Below, in pieces: positions 34,331 to 43,872 of a stretch of 64,000 nucleotides of DNA. The notes under the pieces are model-generated. The model was given only the letters and a program-made list of their open reading frames with translations, did not search any database and was not told where the DNA came from. Position 1 is the first letter of the stretch. Each line of letters opens with the position of its first letter. The position numbers were made by a program, and so were the translations under genes. Origin of the DNA: Anaerocolumna chitinilytica (GTDB taxonomy: Bacteria > Bacillota > Clostridia > Lachnospirales > Lachnospiraceae); assembly GCF_014218355.1 (NCBI RefSeq), contig NZ_AP023368.1:1058001-1122000 (forward strand). The letters run 5' to 3'.

Positions 34331-35053
34331 TTAATACATTTTTGCGTTATTGATGAAGCGTTCGGTAGTAAGGTTATGATCGATGGCATACTGCTTGCCT
34401 TCTCCAGCCCAGAGCATGCCTCGTTCCATTAAGATTTGAGCCTGGGGAGATTTCTCAAAGACGTCATCGTGATGCCCAAGGGAAGTGTAGAATACCCTGC
34501 CGTTCCCCCAGAATTTTGTCCAGGCCACCGGCATATCCACAGGTTTGTTGGAAATATGATAATAGTTAACCGACGGAAAACGGGTGGTTGCCAGAACTTC
34601 AATTGCGGGATCTATATGTAAGTAGTAATGTTCACTGCATACAGGGAAATCTTCAAGACCTTCAGTAATAGGACTGGAGCCGTGGCAGATATTAACGGTA
34701 TATTCAATACCATCGCCTCCCGGATGGCTGATCCACTGGCCGCCGGTAATAAACTGCCACTCCGTATTCTGACGGAAAGAATCGCACATGCCGCCGTGAC
34801 AACCTGCCAGACCAACACCGCTGCCAACAGCTTCCGATAAATTTACTACATACTTATGGTCGATTTCTCCCATTGTCCAGCAGGAAACAATCAAGTCAAG
34901 GGTCTTAAGTTCCTCAGCATCTGCAAGGCAATCCAGAGTATCACTGATCTTGACTTCGTAATCGTGTTTTTGCAGGAGGTCTGCAAACCGTTTTGATACC
35001 AATACCGGTTCATGTCCATCCCAGCCTCCCTGAAATATTAATGCTTTCTTCAT
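34331..35053 (-). CDS. ThuA-domain protein (trehalose-utilisation-like)
   Basis: 240 residues with the ThuA/glutamine-amidotransferase-like fold: IFQGGWDGHEPVLVSKRFADLL at the start, CWTMGEIDHKYV, a GLAGCHGGMCDSF turn (the position where amidotransferases have the nucleophile), HPGGDGIEYTV and FYTSLGHHDDVF near the end. ThuA of rhizobia acts with the Gfo/Idh enzyme ThuB on keto-derivatives of trehalose and related disaccharides. Lying between two Gfo/Idh genes, it probably works on a 3-keto-sugar; the precise sugar is unknown. ATG follows AAAGGAG. Confidence 0.87.
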   Translation of the reverse strand: MKKALIFQGGWDGHEPVLVSKRFADLLQKHDYEVKISDTLDCLADAEELKTLDLIVSCWTMGEIDHKYVVNLSEAVGSGVGLAGCHGGMCDSFRQNTEWQFITGGQWISHPGGDGIEYTVNICHGSSPITEGLEDFPVCSEHYYLHIDPAIEVLATTRFPSVNYYHISNKPVDMPVAWTKFWGNGRVFYTSLGHHDDVFEKSPQAQILMERGMLWAGEGKQYAIDHNLTTERFINNAKMY

Positions 35054-35113
35054 AGATAACTCCTTTCGCTATCAATAACATTTATGATAATAGAAAATAA
35101 TAGAAAAATCTCA

Positions 35114-36169
35114 TTAGATATGGCATTTTACTCCCATACCGGATTTCTCTGATTCAAATACCTTTTCAATCACCTTCATTACCCTCAGCGACTGCTCCGG
35201 TCTTACAATCAATTCTTCCAAGCCGTCTATTACGTTTACGATGTTTTTGTAGTAATCACTCCAATCTGTGGTTACTTCCGGCAAGGCTAGGACTTCAGTG
35301 GTATATTCCGGTCTGGGAGCCATGGTACGGGTGGGACCGGCTTCCGTATACACAATATCTTCAGACCAATTCATCTGGGAATCTGACTTTAACTTCACTA
35401 TTTTTCCAGCGCAGCTCCAATCCTCTATCACAGCAGTTCCGTCGATACAGGACACATGCCAGCGGGGATTGTTTATTAGGCAGTTAGTAGACATTTCACA
35501 AAGTGCGGATACACCGTTCTCAAAACGCAGAAGAATTTTAATATTGTCTTCCACCTCATCGGAGTAGAGATTAAAGAGGTGTGCTAAGACGGATACAACA
35601 GGGGAATCAATCAGATTAAGAAATTGGTCCAGCAGATGAACGCCCCAGTCTAAGACCATACCGCCGCCGTTGATTTTATGACCTCTCCAGCCATGCATTG
35701 CCCCTCTGGAACCCTGAACACGACTTTCTATGAAGTAAGGGTTATTCAGACCGCCCTGGTTTAATATGGTTTTGATAATAACAAAATCTTTGTCCCATCT
35801 TCGGTTCTGATGAACCGAGAATACTTTACCGCTCTTTTTGGCAGCAGCGATGATTTCCTCCAGCTCTGCCACATTCATCGTTACCGGTTTTTCACAGATT
35901 ACATTTTTACCTGCCTCTAAGAGGGAGATGGCATATGCCTTGTGGGAGTCATTGGGTGTTGCGATCGTAACAAGATCTATCTCTGTATCTGCCAGTAATT
36001 CCTCTAAACTTTTATAGATATAGAGTCCCTGGGACTGAGCTTTCTCCTGGGCATTCTTTTGAATATCAAAGATTCCTTTCACAGATATATTGTCTATGCG
36101 GGATGAGACATTTTCTGCATGCCAGCTTCCCATTCCTCCATAGCCGATAATAGCCATCTTGTGTTCCAT
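35114..36169 (-). CDS. Gfo/Idh/MocA-family oxidoreductase
   Basis: 351 residues. Rossmann motif AIIGYGGMGSWHAENV, catalytic-region ATPNDSHKAYAISLLEAGKNVICEKP and C-terminal GGGMVLDWGVHLLDQFLNLI. Only about a quarter of residues look shared with the other oxidoreductase of the operon, so they likely handle different steps. ATG 36169 is preferred: AGGAGG lies ten bases upstream, while ATG 36178 touches it. First gene of the ThuA operon and divergent from an AraC regulator at 36324. Confidence 0.9.
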   Translation of the reverse strand: MEHKMAIIGYGGMGSWHAENVSSRIDNISVKGIFDIQKNAQEKAQSQGLYIYKSLEELLADTEIDLVTIATPNDSHKAYAISLLEAGKNVICEKPVTMNVAELEEIIAAAKKSGKVFSVHQNRRWDKDFVIIKTILNQGGLNNPYFIESRVQGSRGAMHGWRGHKINGGGMVLDWGVHLLDQFLNLIDSPVVSVLAHLFNLYSDEVEDNIKILLRFENGVSALCEMSTNCLINNPRWHVSCIDGTAVIEDWSCAGKIVKLKSDSQMNWSEDIVYTEAGPTRTMAPRPEYTTEVLALPEVTTDWSDYYKNIVNVIDGLEELIVRPEQSLRVMKVIEKVFESEKSGMGVKCHI

Positions 36170-36323
36170 ATGTAACATACCTCCTGTAATATATTATATG
36201 AATTAAGCTTTAAACTAATAGTATTATAACATTGCATATGATATAATACTTGCCAACGAAGAGATAATATAAGACATTTATTGCGGACCTGATAAGAGTA
36301 TGAAACCTTTAAGGGAGGTTAGA

Positions 36324-37145
36324 ATGAAAGTTATATACGAAGATAATTCAGAGCGTTTTATGTTTCAGATATTGGATAATTTCTCTTTTCCCGCACACTT
36401 GCATACTGGACTGGAGATTTTTCTGGTACAGGAAGGGGAGATATGGATGACGGTTGGGGAGGAGAGAAGAGTGTTAAGGAAGGGAGATTTAGGGATAGCA
36501 TTTCCTAACAGGATTCATAGCTATGAAACCGACAAAGATATTAGAGAAAACAGAGGGCTTCTCATTCTCTGTCCGGCCAGGATGGGTGGGGACTTTCTGT
36601 CTGTTATCATGTCGAATCATCCGGTTACACCCTTTCTCACGAATGAGAAAGTGCATCCGGATATTCCTTATGCACTAAATTCTATTATGGTAACACGTCC
36701 GGACAGGCAGGAAGAACTTCCGGTGATCAGTGCTTATGTCCAGCTGGTTCTTGCCAGAAGTCTTTCAGAAATGAAATTGGTTAAGAACAGGGAAAGCAAC
36801 TTTTCCGATTCAACAGCGCAGTTAATTGCCTACCTGTCCGAGAATTATAAGGAACCGGTGACTCTTACGGCACTTTCGGAACATTTGGGTGTAAGCCGTT
36901 ACAGTGTATCGAGGATTTTTAGTGAAAAGCTTCATACCAGTTTTTCAAATTATATTAATACCTTAAGAATAGACAATGCCAAGCTGTTACTTCAAGGCAG
37001 CAGTCATGATATTCTGACAATAGGGCTTATGTGCGGCTATGATAATCCGCGTACTTTTAACAGGGAATTTAAGGCTCTGTGCGGCTGCCAGCCAAGAGAA
37101 TACAGAAAGAAACGGACGGAAGAGCTCAATGTCCGCAAAGGATAA
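36324..37145 (+). CDS. AraC-family transcriptional regulator
   Basis: 273 residues with an N-terminal cupin sensor (FPAHLHTGLEIFLVQEGEIWMTVGEE..LRKGDLGIAFPNRIHSYET) and a C-terminal AraC domain (LTALSEHLGVSRYSVSRIFSEKL, ILTIGLMCGYDNPRTFNREFKALCG). ATG 36324 follows GGGAGG; the ATG at 36300 lacks a site. It is divergent from the Gfo-ThuA-Gfo operon, its likely target, and 39 bases ahead of a second AraC gene. Confidence 0.9.
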   Translation: MKVIYEDNSERFMFQILDNFSFPAHLHTGLEIFLVQEGEIWMTVGEERRVLRKGDLGIAFPNRIHSYETDKDIRENRGLLILCPARMGGDFLSVIMSNHPVTPFLTNEKVHPDIPYALNSIMVTRPDRQEELPVISAYVQLVLARSLSEMKLVKNRESNFSDSTAQLIAYLSENYKEPVTLTALSEHLGVSRYSVSRIFSEKLHTSFSNYINTLRIDNAKLLLQGSSHDILTIGLMCGYDNPRTFNREFKALCGCQPREYRKKRTEELNVRKG

Positions 37146-37184
37146 GCTGTCTTAAGATAGTACAGCAGAAAAGGAGGAGGTTAG

Positions 37185-38117
37185 ATGAACGACAGAAAGA
37201 AAGCTCTCTTGTTTGAAAAAGTGACTCATATTACCGGTACACAGCCTTATTCCATTCATCACACTATGATATCTCCCGGTGAGGCCTCCGTATTATATTT
37301 GCACTGGCATAATGAGATGGAGTTTTTCTATTTAGGGACAGGAGCTGTTTCTTTTTATATTGAGGAGGAAAAGTATCTTTTGAATGCAGGAGAGGGTATT
37401 TTTATACCGCCAGGTCTTTTGCACAGGGCGGAGGATGAAAAAAAGGCAGGCTGTGAATTCCATGCTCTTGTTTTTTCAGTATCGTTTCTTTCGGATTATT
37501 TTATGAATCTGCATTATGCCGAATATCTATACCCTGTGATGCATTATGGGCTTCGCTGTTCTTTGCATCTAAAGCCGGCAGTGGAATGGCACCATGAAAT
37601 CCTTTCTCTTTTAAAAGAAAGCTTTGAGTTTCCATTGGGAGCTCAAAAGACTTGGGAACTTAGGCTCCACGGGATGCTGCTTATTATGTGGCAGTGTCTT
37701 TACAATTATCATTTGTCCGCCATAGATTCTATTAAGAATCTTACACGGTTAACAGAGCAGTTAAAACCATCTTTGGATTTCATACAAAATTACTTTAATG
37801 AGGATATCACCCTAAAGAGGCTTTCATCAGAGTCTCATCTTAGTGAGGGGCAATTTTGCAGACTATTTAAGCAGTTGACCGGATTTTCTCCCTTTGCCTA
37901 TTTAAACCGCTGCCGCATTATTAAGAGCTGTGAATATCTGGTCAGGACGGATAAGAAGATAGCAGAGATAGCCTTTTTGTGCGGTTATAATAATATCAGT
38001 TTTTATAACCGGGAATTTCTCCGTTATATGAAAGTCAAACCCTCCGTTTATAGAAAGAACGTGGAAAGAAATGAGAGTGGAATTGAACCTCCTGTAAATG
38101 CAGAAATATCAAAATAG
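37185..38117 (+). CDS. AraC-family transcriptional regulator
   Basis: 310 residues: cupin sensor (LHWHNEMEFFYLGTGAVSFYIEEEKYLLNAGEGIFIPPGLLHRAE, split by several loops) and AraC DNA-binding domain (LKRLSSESHLSEGQFCRLFKQLTGFSPF, IAEIAFLCGYNNISFYNREFLRYM). ATG follows AAAGGAGGAGG. It lies 86 bases before the GH31 gene on the same strand and is the best candidate for its regulator. No terminator is seen between the two AraC genes. Confidence 0.9.
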   Translation: MNDRKKALLFEKVTHITGTQPYSIHHTMISPGEASVLYLHWHNEMEFFYLGTGAVSFYIEEEKYLLNAGEGIFIPPGLLHRAEDEKKAGCEFHALVFSVSFLSDYFMNLHYAEYLYPVMHYGLRCSLHLKPAVEWHHEILSLLKESFEFPLGAQKTWELRLHGMLLIMWQCLYNYHLSAIDSIKNLTRLTEQLKPSLDFIQNYFNEDITLKRLSSESHLSEGQFCRLFKQLTGFSPFAYLNRCRIIKSCEYLVRTDKKIAEIAFLCGYNNISFYNREFLRYMKVKPSVYRKNVERNESGIEPPVNAEISK

Positions 38118-38203
38118 TATTAAAATTGAGCTATATTATGAAAGTTTTATCAAAATAATATAGTATAATTATTTTACTATAAATATTTTCCGGAGGAGAT
38201 AAG

Positions 38204-40171
38204 ATGGGTATTTTATCAGTTCAGGGTAATAAGATTTATTTTCAGAAAAGGGATGAGATTGCCGTACTGGAAGCTTGGGGCAAGGATACGCTGCGGTTTC
38301 GCTCGACACCCAATTCTTCACTGACAGAGGAAAACTGGAATCTTCTGATACAGGAAGAAACAAAGTGTACTGTGAAACAGGAAGATAACACAGCAGTTAT
38401 CGTAAATGGCATTCTCTCAGCTAAGATTTATAATAACGGGAAGGTGACCTATTTTAAGCACGGGAAGGAAATCCTGACAGAACGTTCAGAAATGGCTTTT
38501 CTTGACAGATTCAGAGAATATAGTTCCTTAGGTGCGGATAATCATCGTATGACAGTAGTTTTTCAGCCAAAGGAAGGAGAGCACTTCTATGGTTTGGGAC
38601 AGGAGCAGAATGACTGCTTTGACTTAAAGGGCTCTTCCAGCAGACTGATTCATAAAAACACCAAATCCTCCATTCCTTTTGTATATTCCTCTTATGGATA
38701 TGGATTTCTTTGGAATAACCCTGCTATAGGCCGTTGTGAGCTGACTAATAACCACAGCCTATGGGAAGCAGATTCCACAAAACAGATAGATTATTTGGTA
38801 GTAGCGGGAGATACTCCGGGAGAAGTAATGGCAAAGTATGCAGACCTAACCGGACATGCACCTGCCTTTCCTTCTTGGGGCTCAGGTTTCTGGCAGTGCA
38901 AGCTGCGCTATGAGGACCAGGAGGAACTGCTCTCAGTAGCCAGGGAGTATAAAAGACGTGGGATTCCCCTTTCTGCGATTATCATAGATTATTTTCATTG
39001 GACAGAGCAGGGAGAGTATAAGATGGATCCGAAATACTGGCCCTCCCCCAAGGAAATGTGTGATGAACTGGAGAATATGGGAGTAAAGGCCATTGTCTCA
39101 ATCTGGCCCACTATTAATCCAAACAGTGAAAATTTCAGTTATATGGATGAGCGGAATATGTTAATAAGAACGGATAAAGGGCAGTATGGTATCTTTCCCT
39201 TTTACGGACAGCAGACCTATATTGATCCCAGTAATCCGGAGACCGCAAAGTTTGTATGGTCAAAAGTTTATGAGAACTATTATAAAAATGGTATTAAAAG
39301 CTTCTGGCTGGACGAAGCAGAACCGGAAATTCTGCCGGTTCAGTTTGAAAATCTTAGATTTCATAAAGGGAATGGGGCAGAAGTTGGGCTTATCTATCCT
39401 TACTACTACAATAAACTATTTTACGACGGATTAAAGGAGGCGGGGGAAGAACAAGTTATCTCCTTGACCAGGGCAGCCTGGATTGGAAGTCAGAAGGTGG
39501 GAGCACTTGTCTGGTCCGGCGATATTCCATCGACCTTTGATGCCCTCCGTATGAGCGTAAAGACAGGACTTAATATGGCGATGTGCGGAATCCCCTGGTG
39601 GAACAGTGATATAGGAGGTTTCTGGGGAGGGGATATAGAAAGTGACTATTTCAGGGAGCTGATTGTTCGCTGGTTCCAGTTCGGTATCTTTTGTCCTGTC
39701 ACCAGACTGCATGGTTCCAGAAAACGTACTTCCAACCAGGCTGAACGTAATCCCGGCATTCTGGAAAGAAGCGGCGGAGACAATGAAATTTGGAGCTTTG
39801 GAGAGAAGGTCTATCCCATTCTGAAGAACTTAATCGAACTGAGAGAGCGTCTGCGCCCCTATATCCATAAATACATGGACATAGCCAGTAAGACCGGTGC
39901 TTCCATTATGAGACCTATGTTCTTTGAATATCCGGAAGATGAGTTCTGCTATACCCTGGGGGATCAGTACATGTTTGGGGAAGAGATACTTTTTGCACCG
40001 ATTGTAAATCAGGGGCAGACAGAAAGAAAAGTTTATCTGCCTAAGGGCACTTGGATTGATATAAATGAGAAAAAGGAGTATGAAGGCGGAACTTTTGTAA
40101 CGATGGAAGCAGATATAGAACATTTTATTGCTTTTGTGAAAAAGGACAATCACATTCTTTCCGTGTTCTAA
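38204..40171 (+). CDS. GH31 alpha-glycosidase (alpha-xylosidase or alpha-glucosidase)
   Basis: 655 residues, no signal peptide, so cytoplasmic. N-terminal beta-sandwich (about 1-210), then the barrel with IPLSAIIIDYFHWTE, the nucleophile Asp D370 in SFWLDEAEPE and the acid Asp D440 in VWSGDIPSTFDALR, then GIPWWNSDIGGFWGG and GHS-like LHGSRKR. The EAEP context resembles alpha-xylosidases that trim xyloglucan-type oligosaccharides more than starch enzymes, but specificity is not certain. ATG follows CGGAGGAG. It follows two AraC regulators. Confidence 0.9.
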   Translation: MGILSVQGNKIYFQKRDEIAVLEAWGKDTLRFRSTPNSSLTEENWNLLIQEETKCTVKQEDNTAVIVNGILSAKIYNNGKVTYFKHGKEILTERSEMAFLDRFREYSSLGADNHRMTVVFQPKEGEHFYGLGQEQNDCFDLKGSSSRLIHKNTKSSIPFVYSSYGYGFLWNNPAIGRCELTNNHSLWEADSTKQIDYLVVAGDTPGEVMAKYADLTGHAPAFPSWGSGFWQCKLRYEDQEELLSVAREYKRRGIPLSAIIIDYFHWTEQGEYKMDPKYWPSPKEMCDELENMGVKAIVSIWPTINPNSENFSYMDERNMLIRTDKGQYGIFPFYGQQTYIDPSNPETAKFVWSKVYENYYKNGIKSFWLDEAEPEILPVQFENLRFHKGNGAEVGLIYPYYYNKLFYDGLKEAGEEQVISLTRAAWIGSQKVGALVWSGDIPSTFDALRMSVKTGLNMAMCGIPWWNSDIGGFWGGDIESDYFRELIVRWFQFGIFCPVTRLHGSRKRTSNQAERNPGILERSGGDNEIWSFGEKVYPILKNLIELRERLRPYIHKYMDIASKTGASIMRPMFFEYPEDEFCYTLGDQYMFGEEILFAPIVNQGQTERKVYLPKGTWIDINEKKEYEGGTFVTMEADIEHFIAFVKKDNHILSVF

Positions 40172-40281
40172 ACTTGTAAGAAATCTATGCTTATTTTACC
40201 ATACAACTTTGGACGGACGTTCTATTTTACAGTGTAAAAATCCCGCACCTATGATATAATATTGGAGAAAGGGAGGGCGTC

Positions 40282-41349
40282 ATGTTTTTAAAAGAGTACT
40301 GCATGGATATCACAAGAAAGACAACTGAATGCAAAGAGTCGGATAAAAATATGGGGCGCCGTGTTATGTGTCCCGAGTATTCTATCAATCAGATTGATGT
40401 GAAAAGTTTTCCAAAAGAGGAACGAGGAGAAGTGTTTATCCTCCTCTGGAATATAGAGGCAGGAGGTCATCTTGCGGCTACCATAAAGCCTTACCCTCAG
40501 GAATTTATCTATCAGTGTGAATATACACCAGGGATTACCACCCAGCTTCATACCCATGATTATATAGAACTGGCTTATATAGTTGAAGGAAAATTCTGTC
40601 AGAGAATCATGGGAAAGGATATACTCTTTAAGAAGGGAGAACTCTGTCTTATTGACAAGAACTGTCCTCATCAGGACTTTTTGGAGGAAGCTGACAGCGT
40701 TGTCCTGTTTATTGGATTAGCAAATGAAATATTTGATGAAGTTATGGTCCGAAACATTGAGGAAGAGAAGATTCTGAATTTCTTGCAGACTGCCTTAATG
40801 AAACAGAAGAATATTAATCAGTATCTTCATTTCAAACCGAAGAACCAGGAGGATGGAACGCTGGAGAGATATCTTCTGGGGCTGGTACAGGAATTGGAGA
40901 CAAATGATACGGCAGCAGCTTATATCTGCAAAGGTATCATTATGAGGATTCTGCATCATATTAGCACGGAGTATGAGTTTAACCTTTCCAATGAAGAACG
41001 TAAAAAGATGAAATGGTTGATTTTTGAGGAAGTAGCCAAGTACATTGGTGAAAACTACCGGAATATCACAGTAAAGGAACTGGCCACGCGGTTCCATTTC
41101 AATGAGGATTACTTCAATCGGCTTTTTCGGGAGAAAACAGGTGGAACTTATCTGGAATACCTCCAGGAAGTACGGCTTAAGCATGCCCATCGGCTGCTGC
41201 GGACCACAGATGAAAGCGTGGAAGAAATAGCTGAACAGGTAGGATATCAGAATAAAGGATATTTCTATAAGATATTTGTGGACAGATACGGAATGACTCC
41301 GGCGAAGGTGCGCAAAAAAACAGATGCGGTCAAGCAGCTTATGAATTGA
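40282..41349 (+). CDS. AraC-family transcriptional regulator
   Basis: 355 residues: about 80 N-terminal residues without clear homology, a cupin sensor (LHTHDYIELAYIVEGKFCQRIMGKDILFKKGELCLIDKNCPHQDF) and a C-terminal AraC domain (VKELATRFHFNEDYFNRLFREKTG, VEEIAEQVGYQNKGYFYKIFVDRYG). ATG follows GGGAGGG by four bases. It lies directly upstream of araA-araD-araB, with a terminator between, so it is likely the arabinose-type regulator of that operon. Confidence 0.9.
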   Translation: MFLKEYCMDITRKTTECKESDKNMGRRVMCPEYSINQIDVKSFPKEERGEVFILLWNIEAGGHLAATIKPYPQEFIYQCEYTPGITTQLHTHDYIELAYIVEGKFCQRIMGKDILFKKGELCLIDKNCPHQDFLEEADSVVLFIGLANEIFDEVMVRNIEEEKILNFLQTALMKQKNINQYLHFKPKNQEDGTLERYLLGLVQELETNDTAAAYICKGIIMRILHHISTEYEFNLSNEERKKMKWLIFEEVAKYIGENYRNITVKELATRFHFNEDYFNRLFREKTGGTYLEYLQEVRLKHAHRLLRTTDESVEEIAEQVGYQNKGYFYKIFVDRYGMTPAKVRKKTDAVKQLMN

Positions 41350-41390
41350 CATTTTAAAACGCGGTCGGAATAGGTAACTTTTTTATGGAA

Positions 41391-41431
41391 ACGGTAGGAG
41401 CAGGCAATTGCCTGTAACCTGCCGTTTTTTT
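41391..41431 (+). terminator. Terminator between the AraC gene and araA
   Basis: ACGG...AGG (41391-41398) pairs with CCTGCCGT, with an inner CAGGC-AATT-GCCTG hairpin, followed by seven T residues. Confidence 0.8.
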
Positions 41432-41530
41432 ATTATAGGAGTATAAAACTATGCAAAAAAAGTAAAGCTTCAAGATATCCGGCGCAATGAGTAATAAAAA
41501 CTGAAAGCAATGTAGAAGGAGGAATATGAT

Positions 41531-43027
41531 ATGTTAGAAAAAAAGAATTACCAGTTTTGGTTTGCAACAGGTTCACAGGATTTATACGGCGAGGAATGCC
41601 TTGCAGTGGTAGCAGAACATACCAGAATAATTGTGGAGGGCTTAAATAAATCCGGTATCCTCCCTTTTGAGGTAGTCTTAAAACCTACTTTAATCTCCAA
41701 TGAATCCATAAGGAAAGTATTTAACGATGCCAATGCAGACGAACGCTGCGCCGGTGTTATTACCTGGATGCATACTTTCTCCCCTGCAAAATCATGGATT
41801 TTAGGTCTGCAGGAGTACAGAAAGCCTTTGCTTCATCTTCATACTCAGTTCAACAGAGACATTCCTTATGATACCATTGATATGGATTTTATGAATACCA
41901 ACCAGTCTGCCCACGGGGACAGAGAATTCGGACATATTGTAAGCCGTATGGGAATTGAACGCAAAGTTATCGTAGGTTACTGGGAAGATGAAAATGTTCA
42001 AAAGCGTATTGCAAGCTGGATGCTTACAGCAATCGGAATTATTGAGAGCAGCCATCTTCGTGTTGTCCGTGTTGGCGATAATATGAGAAATGTAGCAGTT
42101 ACAGAAGGGGATAAAGTAGAAGCACATATTAAATTCGGCTGGGAAATTGATGCTTATAATATAACAGATATTGCGGAGTATGTTCAACAGGTATCCCAGG
42201 GAGATATCAACGCTTTAGTAGAGGAATACTATGCATCCTATGACATTCTTACAGAAGGACGTGACGAAAAGGAATTCCGTGAGCATGTTGCAGTACAGGC
42301 AGGTATTGAAATCGGCTTTGAGAGATTCCTGGAAGAGAAGAATTACCATGCAGTTGTTACAAATTTTGAGATGCTGTCAGGATTAAAGCAGCTTCCTGGA
42401 CTTGCTATTCAGAGATTAATGGCAAAGGGCTATGGCTTTGGTGCGGAAGGTGACTGGAAGACAGCCGCCCTGGTACGCCTTATGAAGCTTATGACACAGG
42501 ATGTCAAGGGAGCAAAGGGTACATCCTTTATGGAAGATTACACTTATCATCTGGCACCGGGCAAAGAAGGCATTCTTCAGGCTCATATGCTGGAAGTATG
42601 CCCCACTATTGCAGAGGGCAGAGTCGGGATAAAAGTAAATCCTCTCTCCATGGGTAAGAGGGAAGACCCGGCACGTCTTGTATTTACTTCTAAGCCCGGC
42701 AAAGGCGTTGCAGCCTCATTGATTGACCTTGGTAACAGATTCCGTCTGATTATCAATGATGTAGAGTGCCTGCCTCAGGATATTCCTATGCCAAAACTTC
42801 CGGTAGCTTCCGCTTTCTGGCGTCCGGAACCGAATCTGGCAACGGGAGCAGAAGCCTGGATATTAGCCGGCGGAGCACACCACACAGCATTTTCCTATGA
42901 CCTTACATCAGAACAGCTTGGCGATTGGGCTGCAGCTATGGGAATTGAAGCGGTTTATATCGATAAGGATACCACCATCAGAAACTTTAAGAACGAATTA
43001 AAATGGAATTCTGTTGTATACCGTTAA
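41531..43027 (+). CDS. araA: L-arabinose isomerase
   Basis: 498 residues, the normal length. Opening FWFATGSQDLYGEE, the HTFSPAKSWI loop and HLHTQFNRDIPYDTIDMDFMNTNQSAHGDREFG, and the metal-binding set (Glu near 306 in LPGLAIQRL..GFGAEGDWKTAA, Glu near 333 in FMEDYTYHL, two later His in the HMLEVCPT and GAHHTAFSYD areas) are clear. Converts L-arabinose to L-ribulose using Mn2+. ATG follows GAAGGAGG. First gene of the ara operon after an AraC regulator. Confidence 0.97.
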   Translation: MLEKKNYQFWFATGSQDLYGEECLAVVAEHTRIIVEGLNKSGILPFEVVLKPTLISNESIRKVFNDANADERCAGVITWMHTFSPAKSWILGLQEYRKPLLHLHTQFNRDIPYDTIDMDFMNTNQSAHGDREFGHIVSRMGIERKVIVGYWEDENVQKRIASWMLTAIGIIESSHLRVVRVGDNMRNVAVTEGDKVEAHIKFGWEIDAYNITDIAEYVQQVSQGDINALVEEYYASYDILTEGRDEKEFREHVAVQAGIEIGFERFLEEKNYHAVVTNFEMLSGLKQLPGLAIQRLMAKGYGFGAEGDWKTAALVRLMKLMTQDVKGAKGTSFMEDYTYHLAPGKEGILQAHMLEVCPTIAEGRVGIKVNPLSMGKREDPARLVFTSKPGKGVAASLIDLGNRFRLIINDVECLPQDIPMPKLPVASAFWRPEPNLATGAEAWILAGGAHHTAFSYDLTSEQLGDWAAAMGIEAVYIDKDTTIRNFKNELKWNSVVYR

Positions 43028-43034
43028 CATAAAC

Positions 43035-43115
43035 GAATTATTGAAAAGTATAATTCATACACAAATATGTGCTGACACCTATATTTGCGGCGTAATGGCC
43101 CATATTTGAGGCGTG
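43035..43115. repeat. Degenerate copy of the 81-bp palindromic repeat
   Basis: GAATTATTGAAAAGTATAATTC at its start, then TACACAAATATGTG...CTATATTTGCGGCGTAATGG, aligns well with the unit at 11854-11935 (GAATTATTGAAAAGCATAATTCCTAC..GCGGCGTATTGG). The inner arms are changed (CAAATAT/ATATTTG). It lies in the 108-base araA-araD gap, where it would form an intercistronic hairpin. Confidence 0.75.
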
Positions 43116-43135
43116 TTTATAAAATGGAGGTTCAG

Positions 43136-43840
43136 ATGCTTGAACAATTAAAGGAAATTGTATACCAGGCTAACATGGAGCTGCCAAAGCGGGGTCTTGT
43201 GACCTTTACCTGGGGCAATGTAAGTGCTATGGACCGTGAGAGCGGATACCTGGTGATTAAGCCCAGCGGAGTGGATTATGAAACCATGAAAGCAGAAGAT
43301 ATGGTAGTGGTGGACCTTGAGGGGAATCATATTGAAGGCAGATATAACCCCTCTTCGGATACAGCCACTCACATTGAATTATATAAGAAATACCCGGAAA
43401 TAGGAGGTATTGTCCATACCCATTCTACCTGGGCTACCTCCTGGGCACAGGCGGGCAGAAGTATTCCGCTCTATGGTACCACCCATGCAGATTATTTTTA
43501 TGGTCCCATACCCTGTGCCAGAAGCCTGACAGAAGAGGAAATAAACGGAGAGTATGAGAAGAATACCGGGCTGGTAATTATAGAGACTCTTACGGAAGGA
43601 AATATTAGTCCAACAAGTATGCCGGGTATCTTGCTGACCAATCACGGACCCTTTACCTGGGGAAAAGATGCTTCTCAGGCAGTGCATAATGCAGTTGTTT
43701 TAGAAGAAGTGGCTAAGATGGCCTGCCATACAGAAATGATTAATTCACAGGTAAAACCGGCACCGCAGGTAATTGCCGATAAACACTATCTGCGTAAGCA
43801 TGGTGCCAATGCCTATTATGGGCAGAGCAAAGGCAATTAA
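43136..43840 (+). CDS. araD: L-ribulose-5-phosphate 4-epimerase
   Basis: 234 residues, class II aldolase fold. [14 protein letters not shown] and KPSGVDYE bind phosphate; zinc ligands are the His pair in [11 protein letters not shown] and a later His; [10 protein letters not shown] follows. Converts L-ribulose 5-phosphate to D-xylulose 5-phosphate, the last step before the pentose phosphate pathway. ATG 43136 follows GGAGGTTCAG; an in-frame extension to 43085 lies in the repeat and lacks a site. Second gene of the ara operon. Confidence 0.96.
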   Translation: MLEQLKEIVYQANMELPKRGLVTFTWGNVSAMDRESGYLVIKPSGVDYETMKAEDMVVVDLEGNHIEGRYNPSSDTATHIELYKKYPEIGGIVHTHSTWATSWAQAGRSIPLYGTTHADYFYGPIPCARSLTEEEINGEYEKNTGLVIIETLTEGNISPTSMPGILLTNHGPFTWGKDASQAVHNAVVLEEVAKMACHTEMINSQVKPAPQVIADKHYLRKHGANAYYGQSKGN

Positions 43841-43872
43841 GGTTATCAAAAAAAATAAGGGAGGAAGAGTGG

